DNA of 64,000 nt from Chinchilla lanigera (GCF_000276665.1 NW_004955423.1:1933910-1997909), one strand, 5' to 3'. Counted from the stretch's first letter, positions 1 to 11,422 are shown. Notes: generated from the sequence alone by a model not told the origin. Translations and numbers: made by a program.

Positions 1-554
1 TTGCCTCCTGCTGTTTCATTGACTCCTATAAGTCATACATTATTCCTCTTTGCTTTGTCTTGCAGCTGTTGAATTGACTTTTCCTGGACCCTTGTTGATT
101 TTACAAGATCCTTTCTTTCACGGTCACTAGCTGTCATACTCTCTTCAAAGTCTGAGATTCTATCTTCAGCTTCATTCAAGCAGTTTTGGCAATTTTCAAT
201 GGAAAGTTTGTTTTCCTAGAAGTCTCTTTAAATCTGGTTCATGTATTCTAAGTCCTTTCTACATTTTTCATTTAACGCTTCCGTCCATTGCCTTTGTTCT
301 TCTATTTTCTTATATGTTTCTTGTTCAGACTTTTTGAGCAGTTCCTTCATTATTATTGTCATTTCCTTTTTTGCCTGAGAGATTATTTCTGATCTTATCT
401 CTTCTATGGCCTTAAGGAGTTTTTTCTTTACTTCCATTGCAGTCATTTCAGCTATTTTAGGCATGTGTTTACCAAATTCTATGTTGATGTCTCCTGGACT
501 TGTTCTGAGTTGGGTGGAGTTCTGGGATTGTGTTTTAGTCCTTCGTTTTGTCAT
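1..554 (-). pseudogene. LINE-1 ORF1 (N-terminal and coiled-coil part), broken
   Basis: Read on the minus strand, an ORF starts with Met at 554 and runs to a stop at 228. It has a Lys/Arg/Thr-rich start (MTKRRTKTQSQN) followed by a long charged helix. The helix then continues through 227-1 in a second block (LNEAEDRISDFEES ... QLQDKAKRNN), then a stop, then LIGVNE, which corresponds to the conserved LRLIGVPE motif at the start of the RRM domain of L1 ORF1p. ORF1p is the RNA-binding chaperone of the L1 particle. Stops at 228 and near base 33 show the copy is dead. The rest of the element lies before base 1. Confidence 0.85.
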
Positions 555-1690
555 GTTTGATACCGGATGCAGAAAGCTCAGCTTCCCTCTTCATTGGCTG
601 CATAGCAAAGGCCACTAGTGTCCCTAATTTTCCTGTTGGTCAGGTTTGCCCCTTAGTGTCTGCTGAGAAGCTCTACTTAGTCTGGGGTTTTCTGGCAGTT
701 GTTGATTTGTATCTAGTTATCCCAGGTCTCTGATGTGGGCATTGGTGTCAGCTGATGGCAGACCATCTGATCCAGTGTCCCTTTGCTGTTCAGGGCACAT
801 GCACGGACCAGACTCGGGTCACGCTGGTGTGACAATCCTGGTCCAGTGGACCTATGTCCCCAGGCAGTTCAGGGTACAGGCAAAACGCAGACACGAACTG
901 CAGGGTCAGCAGTTTGTGAGCCACCTGATTCTGTGTCTCCAGTCAGTTCAAGACACATACAAGAACCAGATGCAGGCTGGATGGGCAGCAATCACAGACT
1001 GCCTGTGCCTGCGACTCCCTAGGGGGTCTGGGCGCAAGTAAAGCACGGACTTGGACTGCTAGACCAGCACTCGCTCACTCGGCACAGGGTACGAGCAGGG
1101 AGGGACCACATGTGCACCCCAGTGAGAGCAGTCCCTGGGGCTTCTGAGTGAGGACCTCCTGTCTGGCTCACTCTTCGAGTTTCAGGTGGGAGCTGTGGCG
1201 GTGGAAGTAAAGCACGGACTCGAACCGCTGGACCAGCAGCTCTTGGAGTACTTGCTCACTGGGCACAGGGTGCGTGCAGGGATGGGCCACATGTGCCCAC
1301 CACCTCCCCCCGCTACAACTAGAGCAGTCCTTGGGGCTTTTGAGTGAGGACCTCCTCCTGTTTGCTGCGGGTGCAGGGAGGGCAGAGACTCAGTCTGTAA
1401 TGGCAGCGGGGTCCTGGGTCGTCAGCTCTGCCCCCAGGAAGTAGATGGGAAATACCTGGCTCTCTCCGCGAGTTTCAGCTGGGAACCATGATGGTGTGAG
1501 TAAAGCATGGACTCGAACTGTGGGACCAGCAGCTCTTGGAGCAGTCGTTCACTCAACGCAGGGCCCACGCAGGGAGGGGCCGCATGCCCCTCTCCCCCCG
1601 CCCCTGCCCCCAGCTAGAGCAGTCCCTGGGGCTTCTGAGTGAGGACCTCCTGTCTGCCGCTGGTGCACGGAGGGCAGAGAACCTGAAATG
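555..1690 (-). mobile_element. LINE-1 5'UTR/promoter with tandem monomers
   Basis: This GC-rich block lies directly upstream of the minus-strand ORF1. Three copies of a monomer begin with gtaaagca(c/t)ggact at 1038, 1207 and 1500. The middle copy is complete at 293 bp, the first is a 169-bp deleted copy, and the third runs about 189 bp to the 5' end of the element near 1688. Each carries a shared agcagtcc(c/t)tggggctt...gaggacctcct core. The non-monomeric part (about 620-1037) joins the monomers to ORF1. Monomeric 5'UTRs are known for mouse and rat L1; this sequence is unrelated to those I know. Confidence 0.75.
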
Positions 1691-1904
1691 TCTTTTTGTC
1701 CTTAAATTTCAATTTAAAATTCAGTTAATTTCCAGCCTTTCTATATTATATCCTTATCATTTGATTTTCATCAAAAGTAATCATATAATGAATGTGTAAG
1801 TTTATGTTCTTTTGATAATATTGCCTACAAAGTATACATATATTATAAAAAAACCCCTCAGAAATCAGTCATAGTTCATCTAACAGGTTTCCCATGTCAC
1901 AAAT

Positions 1905-2265
1905 GACAGGATTTCTAAGGCTGAATTCTATTCCATGGTGTATGCTTAATGCATTTTTTTAATCCATGCATCCATTGATAGATACTTAGGTTGGTTCATG
2001 TCTTGGCTATTGTGAATAATGCTACAGACATTTCTTCAAAATACTGACTTTTTAAAAGATACATAACCAACAGTGGAATTGATGGAATATAGTCAAATCT
2101 GTTTTTAATTTTTTGAGCCGCTTTGATAATAATTTCCCTCATGGCTATAGTAATTTGCATTTCCACCACCATTGTACAAGCATTTCCTTTTCTCCATGTC
2201 CTCTCCAAAACTTGTGTTTCATTGCTTTGATAATAGCTATTCCAGTAGGTATGAGATGGTGAGAT
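1905..2265 (-). mobile_element. Old LINE-1 3' fragment (antisense)
   Basis: Contains the diagnostic antisense L1 ORF2 3' phrases attctattccatggtg, ccatgcatccattgataga, ttggctattgtgaataatg and atgagatggtgagat in the right order. It is heavily diverged. Confidence 0.65.
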
Positions 2266-2380
2266 TTAGGAGCATGTTAGAAGCAGGTGGTTGTTCATAA
2301 AGTGATTACTAGAATCTTAATGATTAGATTTTCTCATAGTTTTTCAGTATTAACCATGTATATGAGCCTATCACTTACAT

Positions 2381-2583
2381 CAGCAGTCCCCAGTCTTTTC
2401 TACTCCTATGAGAGTCTAATACTACCACTGATTGACAGGAGGCAGGGCTCAAGCACTAATGCTAGTAATGGAGAGCTGATGTGAAAACAGTTGAAGCATT
2501 GCTTATTCACCCGCCACGCACCTCCTACTGTGTAGGCCAATTCCTAACAGGCCACAGACTGGGGGTTGAGGACCCCTGCTGTA
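2381..2583. mobile_element. hAT-type non-autonomous DNA transposon remnant
   Basis: About 200 bp with imperfect terminal inverted repeats: the left end begins cagcagtccccagtc and the right end, reverse-complemented, begins cagcaggggtcctcaac. The interior has the cacctcctactgtgtaggcc...cctaacaggccacagac segment of a widespread mammalian hAT element. Confidence 0.6.
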
Positions 2584-3223
2584 GGTCATTGTTGACTGTT
2601 TCATTCTCTTTGCCTTCTGTCCTCCCCTGACTTTAACGTTACTTATTTTTTATTCTCTGCTTTCTTGTTTGCTGCTTTCAGTCTCTTTCAGTTCTTCATG
2701 TTTGTTTTCTTCTGACAATACAAATTTTCAGCTTTTAAAAAGTAAACCAAAATGAAGGGTCTCATGGTTTATAGAGCTGTTTATCTTCAACCTTAACCTA
2801 TCTTTCCCCTGACCAATAATTTTCAACGTTTTAAAAAATTAACCATAGTATACAGAGTTTATAAAACAGAGCTACATTATAATGTTTTAAAATACTACAC
2901 ATAAAATAAAAATAAATAAAATATTAAAAAATTACATTTTTTCACATATAACTACTACCAAGGTCAAAATAGAAAACAGTGCCTGTGCCCAAGAAGTCTG
3001 TCCAAAGCACTCAACTCCTTATCCTCGTATGATGGTTATCCCTCTACTATTCCTCAACATTTGTCATTTTTGGATGCGTTTCGGTACACATAGTTTTCCC
3101 AGATTTTCAATTTTGTGTGGAGTCACACTGAATATTTTCTTTAGTGTGTCTTCCGTCGTTCAACATTATTTTTGTAAGCGTCATCATTTTTAATGCTATA
3201 CATAATTCCTTCTTAAAACATCA
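2584..3223. other. Intronic sequence, mostly unrecognised
   Basis: AT-rich sequence with no exon-like ORF. Part of 2940-3220 resembles an eroded antisense L1 3' end (ggatgcgtttcggtacacatag...), but too weakly to call. Confidence 0.4.
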
Positions 3224-3224
3224 T

Positions 3225-3388
3225 GGGAGCCGGGCTTTTTGGTGAACGCCTGTAATCCCAGCACTCAGGAGACTCAGGCAGGAGGATTGTTGCGAGTTCA
3301 AGACCAGCCTGGGCTACAAAGTGAGCTCAAGGTCAGCCTGAACTGCATAGTGAGACCCTGTCTCAAAAGATTAAAAAAAAAAAAAAAA
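3225..3388 (+). mobile_element. B1-type SINE (7SL-derived)
   Basis: Starts gagccgggcttttt, includes cctgtaatcccagcactc, the duplicated segment (gcctgggctacaaagtgagctcaaggtcagcctgaactg) and gtctcaaaa plus a poly-A tail. Confidence 0.9.
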
Positions 3389-3682
3389 TCGTGGTGTAAT
3401 CATTTATTCTTGTACAAGTGGACATTTGGGAATTTCCAGTTTGGGACTATTGTGAACAATGCTGTGATGATGAGCGATCTAGTACAGTATATTGGTCTTT
3501 ATTTGCCTGAGTGCCTATAATTAGATTTGCCACAACAGCATAAGAAAGGTTTTGTCGTTCTACATCTTTCACAACACTTAATGGTATTTCGTGTCTTAAT
3601 TTTTGCCGATCTGGTGAGTATTCATTGATAATTTGATAATGGTTTTAATTTAAAGTCACTTCATCACTAAAGATGTTGACTG

Positions 3683-3868
3683 GCCAGGTGTGATGGATCA
3701 CAGGTGTAATTCCAGCTGCTTGGGGGGCTGAGGTAAGAGGATCATGAGTTCACTGCTAGCCTTTGCAACTTAGACCCTGACTCAAAATGAAAAGGTCTGG
3801 GGGATGTAGCTCAAGGGTACAGTGCTTGTCTGCCATGGGTTCAATCCACAGAACAGGAGTTGGAGTGG
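3683..3868 (+). mobile_element. B1-dID-like dimeric SINE
   Basis: A diverged B1 left part (ggccaggtgtgatgg ... gactcaaaa) is followed at once by an ID-like tRNA-derived right part (gggggatgtagctcaagggta ... gggttcaatccac). Several copies in the window share this order, so it is one composite family rather than chance adjacency. Confidence 0.65.
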
Positions 3869-3904
3869 GATTAGAAGGGAAAGGTTGGTCTTCTTCTTTT
3901 GATA

Positions 3905-4240
3905 CGTTATTTTTATTCTTTTTTATTGTTTATTGGTTATACAAATTAATGGTTTTCATTTTGGCAGATTTGTACATGCATGTAACATACTTTACTTATT
4001 TTCACCCTCCTCCATCATCTGCCATGCAGTTACTTCCTAGTTTCCATGGGTGGTGTTCAGTGTATATATTTTGATCATATTCATGTCCCTATTACTGATT
4101 CTTACACCCTTCTCTCTGCTCCCTTCCTCTTGTCTAAAGATAATAGTTCCCATTCTATTTTCTTACCATCTTTTAGAGTCCACATATTAAGGAGAACATA
4201 CTGTATTTGTATGTGCATGTATATCTCATTTGTTGAACAG
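3905..4240 (-). mobile_element. LINE-1 3'UTR fragment (antisense)
   Basis: Contains ttattggttatacaaattaatgg, tttgtacatgcatgtaac and a pyrimidine-rich ccctcctcc...cccttc block, like the reverse complement of rodent L1 3'UTRs. Confidence 0.5.
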
Positions 4241-4439
4241 CTCCAAGCTCAAACTTTCCACTGCCCAAACAGCAAAGTTTAAAAACCATGTGCTCAGTTT
4301 TTGTAACTTTGCTTATTAGTCGAACCAAAAATCCAACTGGAAAAAAACCTGTATGAGTACAGCGTGAGTCATGTGTCACATCTGGCCACAGATACAAAGG
4401 GCTGACACTTCCGCCTTAAATGTGGCTCTCACCTAGACA

Positions 4440-4775
4440 ACATACAGTGCTTGTGTTAGTGCGTTAAAACATTCATCATTGTGCTTTTTCTTGAGCTTTA
4501 TTCACATAAAATGTCATAACCATGGCTCCAAAGGAAGTTAGTGATACCAGCAGCAAAGCTAAGAGGGAAAAAAACCTGAGAATAACAATAGAATTAATGA
4601 AAACAATCATTGCAAAATTTGTTCAGGTCCTGGAAAAATGAATTTATAAGTGTAATACATAAATGTAACTATTTAGTTTTCCATTATTTCTTACGGGAAA
4701 AATATGTTCAGGTCTCGAACTTTTTGGTATTCAAACATGAATTTGGAATGAATTGAGTTCAACAACTGAGGTATC
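4440..4775 (+). mobile_element. Tigger/pogo-like DNA transposon remnant
   Basis: Internally deleted element with an ATG at 4521 opening MAPKEVSDTSSKAKREK, resembling the N-terminus of Tigger-type transposases, then collapsing. The 3' part (cttacgggaaaaatatg ... aacttttt ... gaggtatcac) resembles the Tigger right end. No functional ORF. Confidence 0.45.

Positions 4776-4779
<4 letters not shown>

Positions 4780-4821
<42 letters not shown>
4780..4821. repeat. (TG)n microsatellite
   Basis: About 21 uninterrupted TG units followed by gagagatc. Confidence 0.97.
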
Positions 4822-4823
<2 letters not shown>

Positions 4824-4834
4824 AGATCACATGT

Positions 4835-5120
4835 ATATCACATTTGCTTTATCCATTCATCTATCAATGGGCACTGAGGTTGGTTTCATATCTTAGCTAT
4901 TGTGAATTGTGCCATAATAAACATGGGTATACAAGTATCCCTATAGTGTACTTACTTTAATTGCTTTGGGTATATATCAAAGAGTGATGTATAACTGGGT
5001 CAAATAACTCTATTTTTAATTGTTCAGGAACCTCCAGATTGATTTCCATAGTGACTATACTAGTTTACATTTCCACTAACAGTATGGAAGAATTCCTTCC
5101 TCTCTTGCATTCCTACTACC
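4835..5120 (-). mobile_element. LINE-1 ORF2 3' fragment (antisense)
   Basis: The ordered antisense phrases tccattcatctatcaatggg, agctattgtgaattgtgcc, tttgggtatatatcaaag and gatttccatagtgactata are the L1 ORF2 C-terminal region on the minus strand. It continues at 5320-5430 after a SINE insertion. Confidence 0.8.
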
Positions 5121-5141
5121 ACTTACTGTTATTTCTATCTT

Positions 5142-5252
5142 TCTTTTTTTTAAACAGAGTTTCACTAGGTAGTTCATGCTGGCTTTGAGCTCACTATGTA
5201 GCCCTGGCTGGCCTCAAATTTTGGTAATGCTCCTGCCTCAGCCTCTGTTATT
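5142..5252 (-). mobile_element. B1-type SINE fragment, inside L1
   Basis: Antisense B1 features: poly-T, agagtttcactagg, gtagccctggctggcctcaaatt and ctcctgcctcagcctctg. It splits the surrounding L1. Confidence 0.75.
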
Positions 5253-5431
5253 TTATTCTTGATGAATAATTATTTTAAAATTTTATTCCATTTCATCCTT
5301 CCTGTGTGGGATGAGCTGGAATTTCAGTGTACTTTTGATTTACCTTTCCCTAATGGCTAAAGATGTGTACTTTCCTTTTGAGAAGCATCTGTTCAACTCA
5401 TTGCCAATTTATTGATTAAGATATTTGATTT

Positions 5432-6875
5432 TTAAAATTTTTTTTTTATTTTAAAGAGAGTAGTAAATAAGAAACAAACAAACAAAAAAATAGAATAGTA
5501 GCAGCATACCAGTAACACGAACGTAAACAAATTATAGCAAGAACATTCAAAGTGATACAGGGTCGCAAGACAAATTAATACAAATCAACAGTGGTTGTTA
5601 CATTGCATATCACTATCCTCAACTACATTGCTCAGATTACCTGATGTAAGAATGAAAGATTGCTCAATCCATTAAAGAGAATAAGAAAATAATTTTTCAG
5701 TAAAACCTTAGAGATAATACAGTTTCACTAGACAAGATGGTAGGAGTTCACCATTGTAATTCCATTGCATATTGTTACCTTCAAATCGGTTGCTCAGACC
5801 ACCAGACACAAGCATGCAAAGTCGATCAGAACATAAAACATTGTGAGCATTAACTTCATTTCCATACGCCATCAGACAACAGCAATATAGTCATAGCAGC
5901 TATTCATATATATATTTATGTTTTGCCTTCCCTCTTTCTTTTTTCTTCTTTCCCTCATCCCAGTTGTTCCTTCCTTTGAGCAGTTTCATTCCCTTTCCTA
6001 TCATCTGTTGTACATTTTAAGTTTTACCTAGTCTTTCAGGTTCCTACACCAAGGAGACAATATGATGTTTACACATATGGGTCCAGTTTATTTCACTTAT
6101 GAGTATGGTCTCTAGTTGCATCCATTTACCTACAAAAGCCTTGAGTTTATCTTTTTTAATAGCTGAGTAATACTCCATTGTATAAAAATATCACAACTTT
6201 TAATCCATTCCTCAGTGAATGGGTATTTGGGTTGTTTCCAAGATTTAGCTATAACAAATTGTGCTGCTATAAACATGGATGCACATATATCACTGTGGTA
6301 TGATGTCTTTAATTCTAATGGGCACATACCTAGAAGGTGAATAGCTGGGTTAAATGGGATTTCCAATCCTAGTTTTGTGAGGCATCTCCAAATTGATTTC
6401 CACAGTGGTTTCACCAATCTCCACTCCCACAAGCAGTGGAGTAGGGTTCCTTTCTCCCCACAGCCTCTCCAGCATTTGTTATTGGTTGATTTCTTAATGC
6501 TAGCCATTCTTTCTGGGGTGAGATGGAATCTCAGTGTTGTTTTAATTTGCATCTCAAATTAAATCTCCCATCTCAAATGACTAATGATGTTGAACATTTT
6601 TACATGTATTTATTTGCCATTAGTATCTCTTCATTAAAGAAGTGTGTATTCATCTCAGTTGCCCATTTTGGATTGGGTCTTTGAATTTAGGGGGACTGAT
6701 TTTTTTTAATTCTTTATATGTCCTAGATAGAAGTCCTTTGTCTGAGGGGCTGTTGGCTAAAATTTTTTCCCAGTTTGTGGGTTTTCTTTTTACTTTATTG
6801 GGGATTTCTTTAGATGTGCAAAAACTTTTCAATAAGATGAGATCCCAGTTGTTGATTCTTTGAACTATTTCCTGT
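5432..6875 (-). mobile_element. LINE-1 3' end with decayed ORF2 C-terminus
   Basis: The minus strand at 6552-6130 reads a 140-residue ORF with the L1 ORF2p C-terminal signature [20 protein letters not shown], followed by [19 protein letters not shown]. Bases 5432-6130 are its 3'UTR and 6560-6875 is more upstream ORF2. The Cys motif of the ORF2p tail is present. There is no intact reverse transcriptase. Confidence 0.85.
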
Positions 6876-7324
6876 GCAGTTTTATTTTTTTTTTTAAAGT
6901 TTGTTGTATAATCTAAATTTTAATCCTCTGTTGGGAGAGTAGCTGGCAAAGATTTTCTCTAGGCTGTGTCTTCACTCCATTAGTTGTTTCCATTGCTGTA
7001 CAGGAACTTTTTAGTTTGATGTGGTGAAGTTTGCATTGAGTCTTTAGATAACTTTTGGTAATATGCCTGTTTTGACAGTATTAATTCTGCCAGTCTATGA
7101 AACATGAAAAGTCTTTTGATCTTCTGGTGTCTTCTTGAATGTTCTGAAATTTTCAGTGTAGAGGTCTTTTACATCCTTGGTTAGAGCGATCCTTAGGTTT
7201 GTTTTGTTTTGTTTTTGAAGCTTTGTGAGTGTAATTGTTCTCTTGATTTCTTTCTCATCTGGTCCATTATTGTGTATAGTAAAGTATTGTTTTTTTTATG
7301 TCCTGCTACTTTTCTGAATTCATT
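6876..7324 (-). mobile_element. Older LINE-1 ORF2 fragments (antisense)
   Basis: agatttctctaggctgtgtcttcac, ttgacagtattaattctgcc and cttggttagagcgatcctta match antisense L1 ORF2 (RT and C-terminal part). It is more diverged than the neighbouring copy. Confidence 0.7.
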
Positions 7325-7480
7325 TATCAGCTGCAGTCCCTGAATCCTTGTAATCCCATCTACTTGGGAGGCTGAGGCAGGAGGATTGCAAATTTGAGTG
7401 CCTGTCTCAAACTAAAATTTTTTTAAAAGTTCTGGGGAATATAGCTCAGTATTCCCTAGGTTCAGCCCCCAGTCCAGAAG
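7325..7480 (+). mobile_element. B1-dID-like SINE
   Basis: cttgtaatcccatctacttgggaggctgaggcagg ... ctgtctcaaact, then the ID-like tggggaatatagctcagtattccctaggttcagccccc. Confidence 0.65.
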
Positions 7481-7560
7481 GACAGACAGACAGAGAGAGA
7501 GAGAGAGCAGAAAGAAAGAGAGCAGAAAGAAAAAGAGAACAAAAGGGAGGGAAGCAGAGT
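7478..7560 (+). repeat. GA-rich low-complexity tail
   Basis: gacagacagacagagagagag grades into agaaag units; it has grown from the A-rich tail of the preceding SINE. Confidence 0.85.
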
Positions 7561-7585
7561 AATTTGAGTCACTTAGGAAATTTTG

Positions 7586-7666
7586 GGGGGATAGAAGTGT
7601 AGCTTAGTGTTAGAAGATTTTCCTAGCATGGGCAGTGACCTAAGTTTGATGCTCAGTACCAAAATA
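7586..7666 (+). mobile_element. Old ID-like SINE
   Basis: gatagaagtgtagcttagtgttagaag ... cctagcatgg ... agtttgatgctcagtacc keeps the tRNA-derived A-box and B-box positions but is heavily diverged. Confidence 0.55.
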
Positions 7667-7687
7667 ATATTTTTTTTTTGAGTCAGA

Positions 7688-10163
7688 GTGTTTATCCTCC
7701 CCATCTTCCTCCTCTTCCTCTTTCCTTCTCCCTCTCTTCTTCTCCATCTTCCTCATAGCATTTCTATTCTCCCTGCTATTCCCTTCATTCATTGGTTCAC
7801 CTTACCTGAACTTTTAGTGACCTCCTCCCATCATTTCCTTTTCTGTAGCCTCAGTTCTGTACAGTTACTAGATATCTCCCTGAAACATAAGTTTCTGTTG
7901 ACTGCCTGTTACCTACAAAATCACATCAAAACTTCTCAGCATGAAATCCTTATCTTTTCGTTATTACCAAACTTACACTTCGTTATTACACAAACTTGTA
8001 TTTCTAAGCTTCATTTCTCATCATTACCTTCCCATTTCCTCACACACAGACGTGTGCTTAAGACACTGCAGTTCTGCTCCTGTAGCTTTCACATTGTTTC
8101 AGGATTCTCTACTCTGTATACTGCTATGTCTTTGTAAATTTCTGTATTTTTCTTTTACTACTACTTACGAGGTATTTCTGCCTTTCTTTTAGGATTTAGG
8201 ACTGAGTACTTTTTGGCTAACTTGCTTAATAGTAATTTAGGGAGTTTGTTTTCATTAAATAGCTCAGTGGTTCAATAGTCACTTATTTAATGCAGATTAA
8301 GATCCATAAATAAATCTTTTGTTAAAACATGAAACTTCTTTTCAGTTGTAAAAACATGACATTTAAATTATTCTTTTGTTGAGAAAATATGTGAGATCAT
8401 TTTCAAGTTCCACTAGGGGGAGGCCTCAACTTAGTGAAAGATTTTTGTATTTTAGACTCTTAAGATAAACTCTTCTTAAGATTAATTGATGTTAACCCTT
8501 TGTAAATAAAACTTTTTCTCATAAATCAAATTCTCTTAAACTTTTCATTTAATATATTATAATTTATTAAATTATAATGTAATTAGTTCATATAATTAAA
8601 GCCTGCTTTTAATGTATTATGAAAATTATACTTTTATAAGCATCATATTTAGGTAAAGGAAATATGTTAGAGGAACACATGTTCATTTTTATAAATACTG
8701 CATATCATTCTGTATTATACTGTATATCCTTATGAGGCTAACATTAAATTTCTTTTGATGATTCTTCAATCAACTTGAAACTTCGGGTCTGGTTTAAAAT
8801 TTATAATCTACCCCAATATTGTTATTCCACTTTAAAATATTGCCTCTTCAATCTTTGAAAGCTGTTTTATATTAGAGTCTTATAGTGAACTCCACCATTT
8901 ATAAGTGTATCAGCTTTCAGATTTTAGACATTTTCCAGGAACTGTTTTTAAAAATTACTATTACCTCCATTTCTTTTCAGACAGATTGACAATTGCTTAC
9001 TGATGTGTTTTAGTCATCATTCTGCCTATAGTGCTTATTTGGGGACAGATTATAAACCTATAAAGTTAAGAGGTTCATTGAACTTCAGAGTACCATAATA
9101 TGGAAGAATTTTTAATACCACAAATATAATTTCAATATTTTTGACAGTTACCGTTATGAATTTCGATTATTAGTCATCTCATTTCATTCAAGTCTCTCTT
9201 TGTCATATAAAGCTTGTTTTGTCGGATTTCTTTTAATAACCTTCCCATCTGAATCACTAAACTTACAAGCTTCTTTATTTTTCTTCAAAGTAGTTATTAC
9301 TTTTTTCCATAGGTTATATTTTCACTGTTTTGGTAAGGAAAGAGAATATGAGTTCAACCTGTGCCTACATATGTTTAACATTACATAGGAAGAGTAACAG
9401 CTAAAGTCAATGCTAGTTCCCTGTTCATCCCTTAGAATCTTTAATTTCCGTATCAGAGTCTAACTTCTGGCTGTCCTCATAAGACCCTTCTTGCTCTGAT
9501 TCTTTTCTACCTTTGTTGCTTTATTTCCTACCTTCCCTGGAATATAGATCCTGTACTTGTACTATTGTATCCTAGTAAAGAGTCTTTCAGATCTTTAAAT
9601 CTTTAAATCCCATTTCATTCAGGGTCTGTTTTGCCCTTCTTTGATCATATTTATCACTCCTGTGATCAGCTTGTTTGACCTGTTGTGATCAGCCTTCTCT
9701 GATAGTTCCCACTCCTCTGACATCTGCAGTAGACCTCTGTTTGCAGTACATCTTCCAGCATTATAGCTGTTTAGTGTTTTCTCAGCTCCTCTGTTCGCTG
9801 TGTGCCGCAGAAGCATATTGAAAGTAAGGATCATTACTTGCTTCATTTTTCTAACATCAGCATACTAGGGATAGTTGAAAGATGCTTATTTACTGAAAAA
9901 AAATGAGTATGTAATGATTTATTTCTTGAAATATCAGTTGAGGTTAACATTGGAAAGGCCAGAGATGAAATTAGATTAAATTAGAATTTAAATGGGGTAT
10001 TAACTTCAATTCAGCAAAGATTTATGGATTACCTAGTATTGTGCCAGTCACTATTTGAAACACTTGCCATGACTAGTGAAGAAGGCTCACAATTCTCTTT
10101 CCTCATTGAACTTAATAGTAGAAAGAAAAGGTAGATGAACAAAATAAGTGAATCATATAGTGT
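7688..10163. other. Unique intronic sequence with a C/T-rich block at its start
   Basis: 7690-7790 is a CCT/CTTC-rich low-complexity tract; the long ORF read from it is an artefact of composition. The rest is AT-rich and holds no recognised gene. 9410-9600 has L2-like phrases (gacccttcttgctctgattc) too weak to call. Confidence 0.5.
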
Positions 10164-10363
10164 GTAGTAGAGATTATGAACAGAATGAAGAAAAAGTGTA
10201 GGAAAGGAAGGATAGTGGTGTTAAGAGTGTGGGGACTTTGGTTTTTTTTTTTTTTTTTTTTTTTTTTTTCCGGTAGCGGGAATCGAAGTAGTAGAGAGGT
10301 TATGAACACAATAAAAAGCGTAGGAAAGGAAGGATAGTGGTGTTAAGAGTGCAGGGACTTCGG
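10164..10363. repeat. 77-bp direct duplication flanking an ID-like 3' end
   Basis: gtagtagag...ttatgaaca...aggaaaggaaggatagtgg...ggact at 10164-10242 recurs at 10288-10363. Between them lie poly-T and ccggtagcgggaatcgaa (antisense ID 3' end, 10242-10287). The duplication is far too long to be a retroposon TSD. Confidence 0.75.
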
Positions 10364-10371
10364 TATTTTAT

Positions 10372-10468
10372 TTTTATTTTTTGGTTTTTTTCCGGTACCG
10401 GGAGTCAAACTCAATGACCTTGCACTTGCCAGGCCGGTGCTGTGCCGCTGAGCTAAATCCCCAGCCCC
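10372..10468 (-). mobile_element. ID-like SINE (young)
   Basis: Antisense copy: poly-T, tccggtaccgggagtcaaac ... gccgctgagctaaatccccagcccc. Confidence 0.9.
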
Positions 10469-10481
10469 TGGGACTTTGGTA

Positions 10482-10557
10482 TTTTTTTTGTTTTTTTTTT
10501 TTGTTTTTTTGGTTTTTCTCCGGTACCGGGAACCGAACTCACGACCTTGCGCTTGCC
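10482..10557 (-). mobile_element. ID-like SINE truncated by assembly gap
   Basis: Antisense 3' half (ctccggtaccgggaaccgaa ... gcgcttgcc) runs directly into the N run. Confidence 0.9.
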
Positions 10558-11422
10558 NNNNNNNNNNNNNNNNNNNNNNNNNNNNNNNNNNNNNNNNNNN
10601 NNNNNNNNNNNNNNNNNNNNNNNNNNNNNNNNNNNNNNNNNNNNNNNNNNNNNNNNNNNNNNNNNNNNNNNNNNNNNNNNNNNNNNNNNNNNNNNNNNNN
10701 NNNNNNNNNNNNNNNNNNNNNNNNNNNNNNNNNNNNNNNNNNNNNNNNNNNNNNNNNNNNNNNNNNNNNNNNNNNNNNNNNNNNNNNNNNNNNNNNNNNN
10801 NNNNNNNNNNNNNNNNNNNNNNNNNNNNNNNNNNNNNNNNNNNNNNNNNNNNNNNNNNNNNNNNNNNNNNNNNNNNNNNNNNNNNNNNNNNNNNNNNNNN
10901 NNNNNNNNNNNNNNNNNNNNNNNNNNNNNNNNNNNNNNNNNNNNNNNNNNNNNNNNNNNNNNNNNNNNNNNNNNNNNNNNNNNNNNNNNNNNNNNNNNNN
11001 NNNNNNNNNNNNNNNNNNNNNNNNNNNNNNNNNNNNNNNNNNNNNNNNNNNNNNNNNNNNNNNNNNNNNNNNNNNNNNNNNNNNNNNNNNNNNNNNNNNN
11101 NNNNNNNNNNNNNNNNNNNNNNNNNNNNNNNNNNNNNNNNNNNNNNNNNNNNNNNNNNNNNNNNNNNNNNNNNNNNNNNNNNNNNNNNNNNNNNNNNNNN
11201 NNNNNNNNNNNNNNNNNNNNNNNNNNNNNNNNNNNNNNNNNNNNNNNNNNNNNNNNNNNNNNNNNNNNNNNNNNNNNNNNNNNNNNNNNNNNNNNNNNNN
11301 NNNNNNNNNNNNNNNNNNNNNNNNNNNNNNNNNNNNNNNNNNNNNNNNNNNNNNNNNNNNNNNNNNNNNNNNNNNNNNNNNNNNNNNNNNNNNNNNNNNN
11401 NNNNNNNNNNNNNNNNNNNNNN
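10558..11422. other. Assembly gap (865 N)
   Basis: Undetermined bases. ORFs drawn through it are meaningless. Both edges lie at nearly the same point (cgcttgcc) of an antisense ID-like SINE. Confidence 1.

Noticed and set aside
7478..7560. Direct repeats as a CRISPR-like array
   Set aside because: Simple GA/AAAG low-complexity tract; the window is mammalian.
7688..8192. 149-residue Leu/Ser/Phe-rich ORF
   Set aside because: Comes from a CCT/CTTC-rich low-complexity tract; no domain, no splice sites, no codon-level signal.
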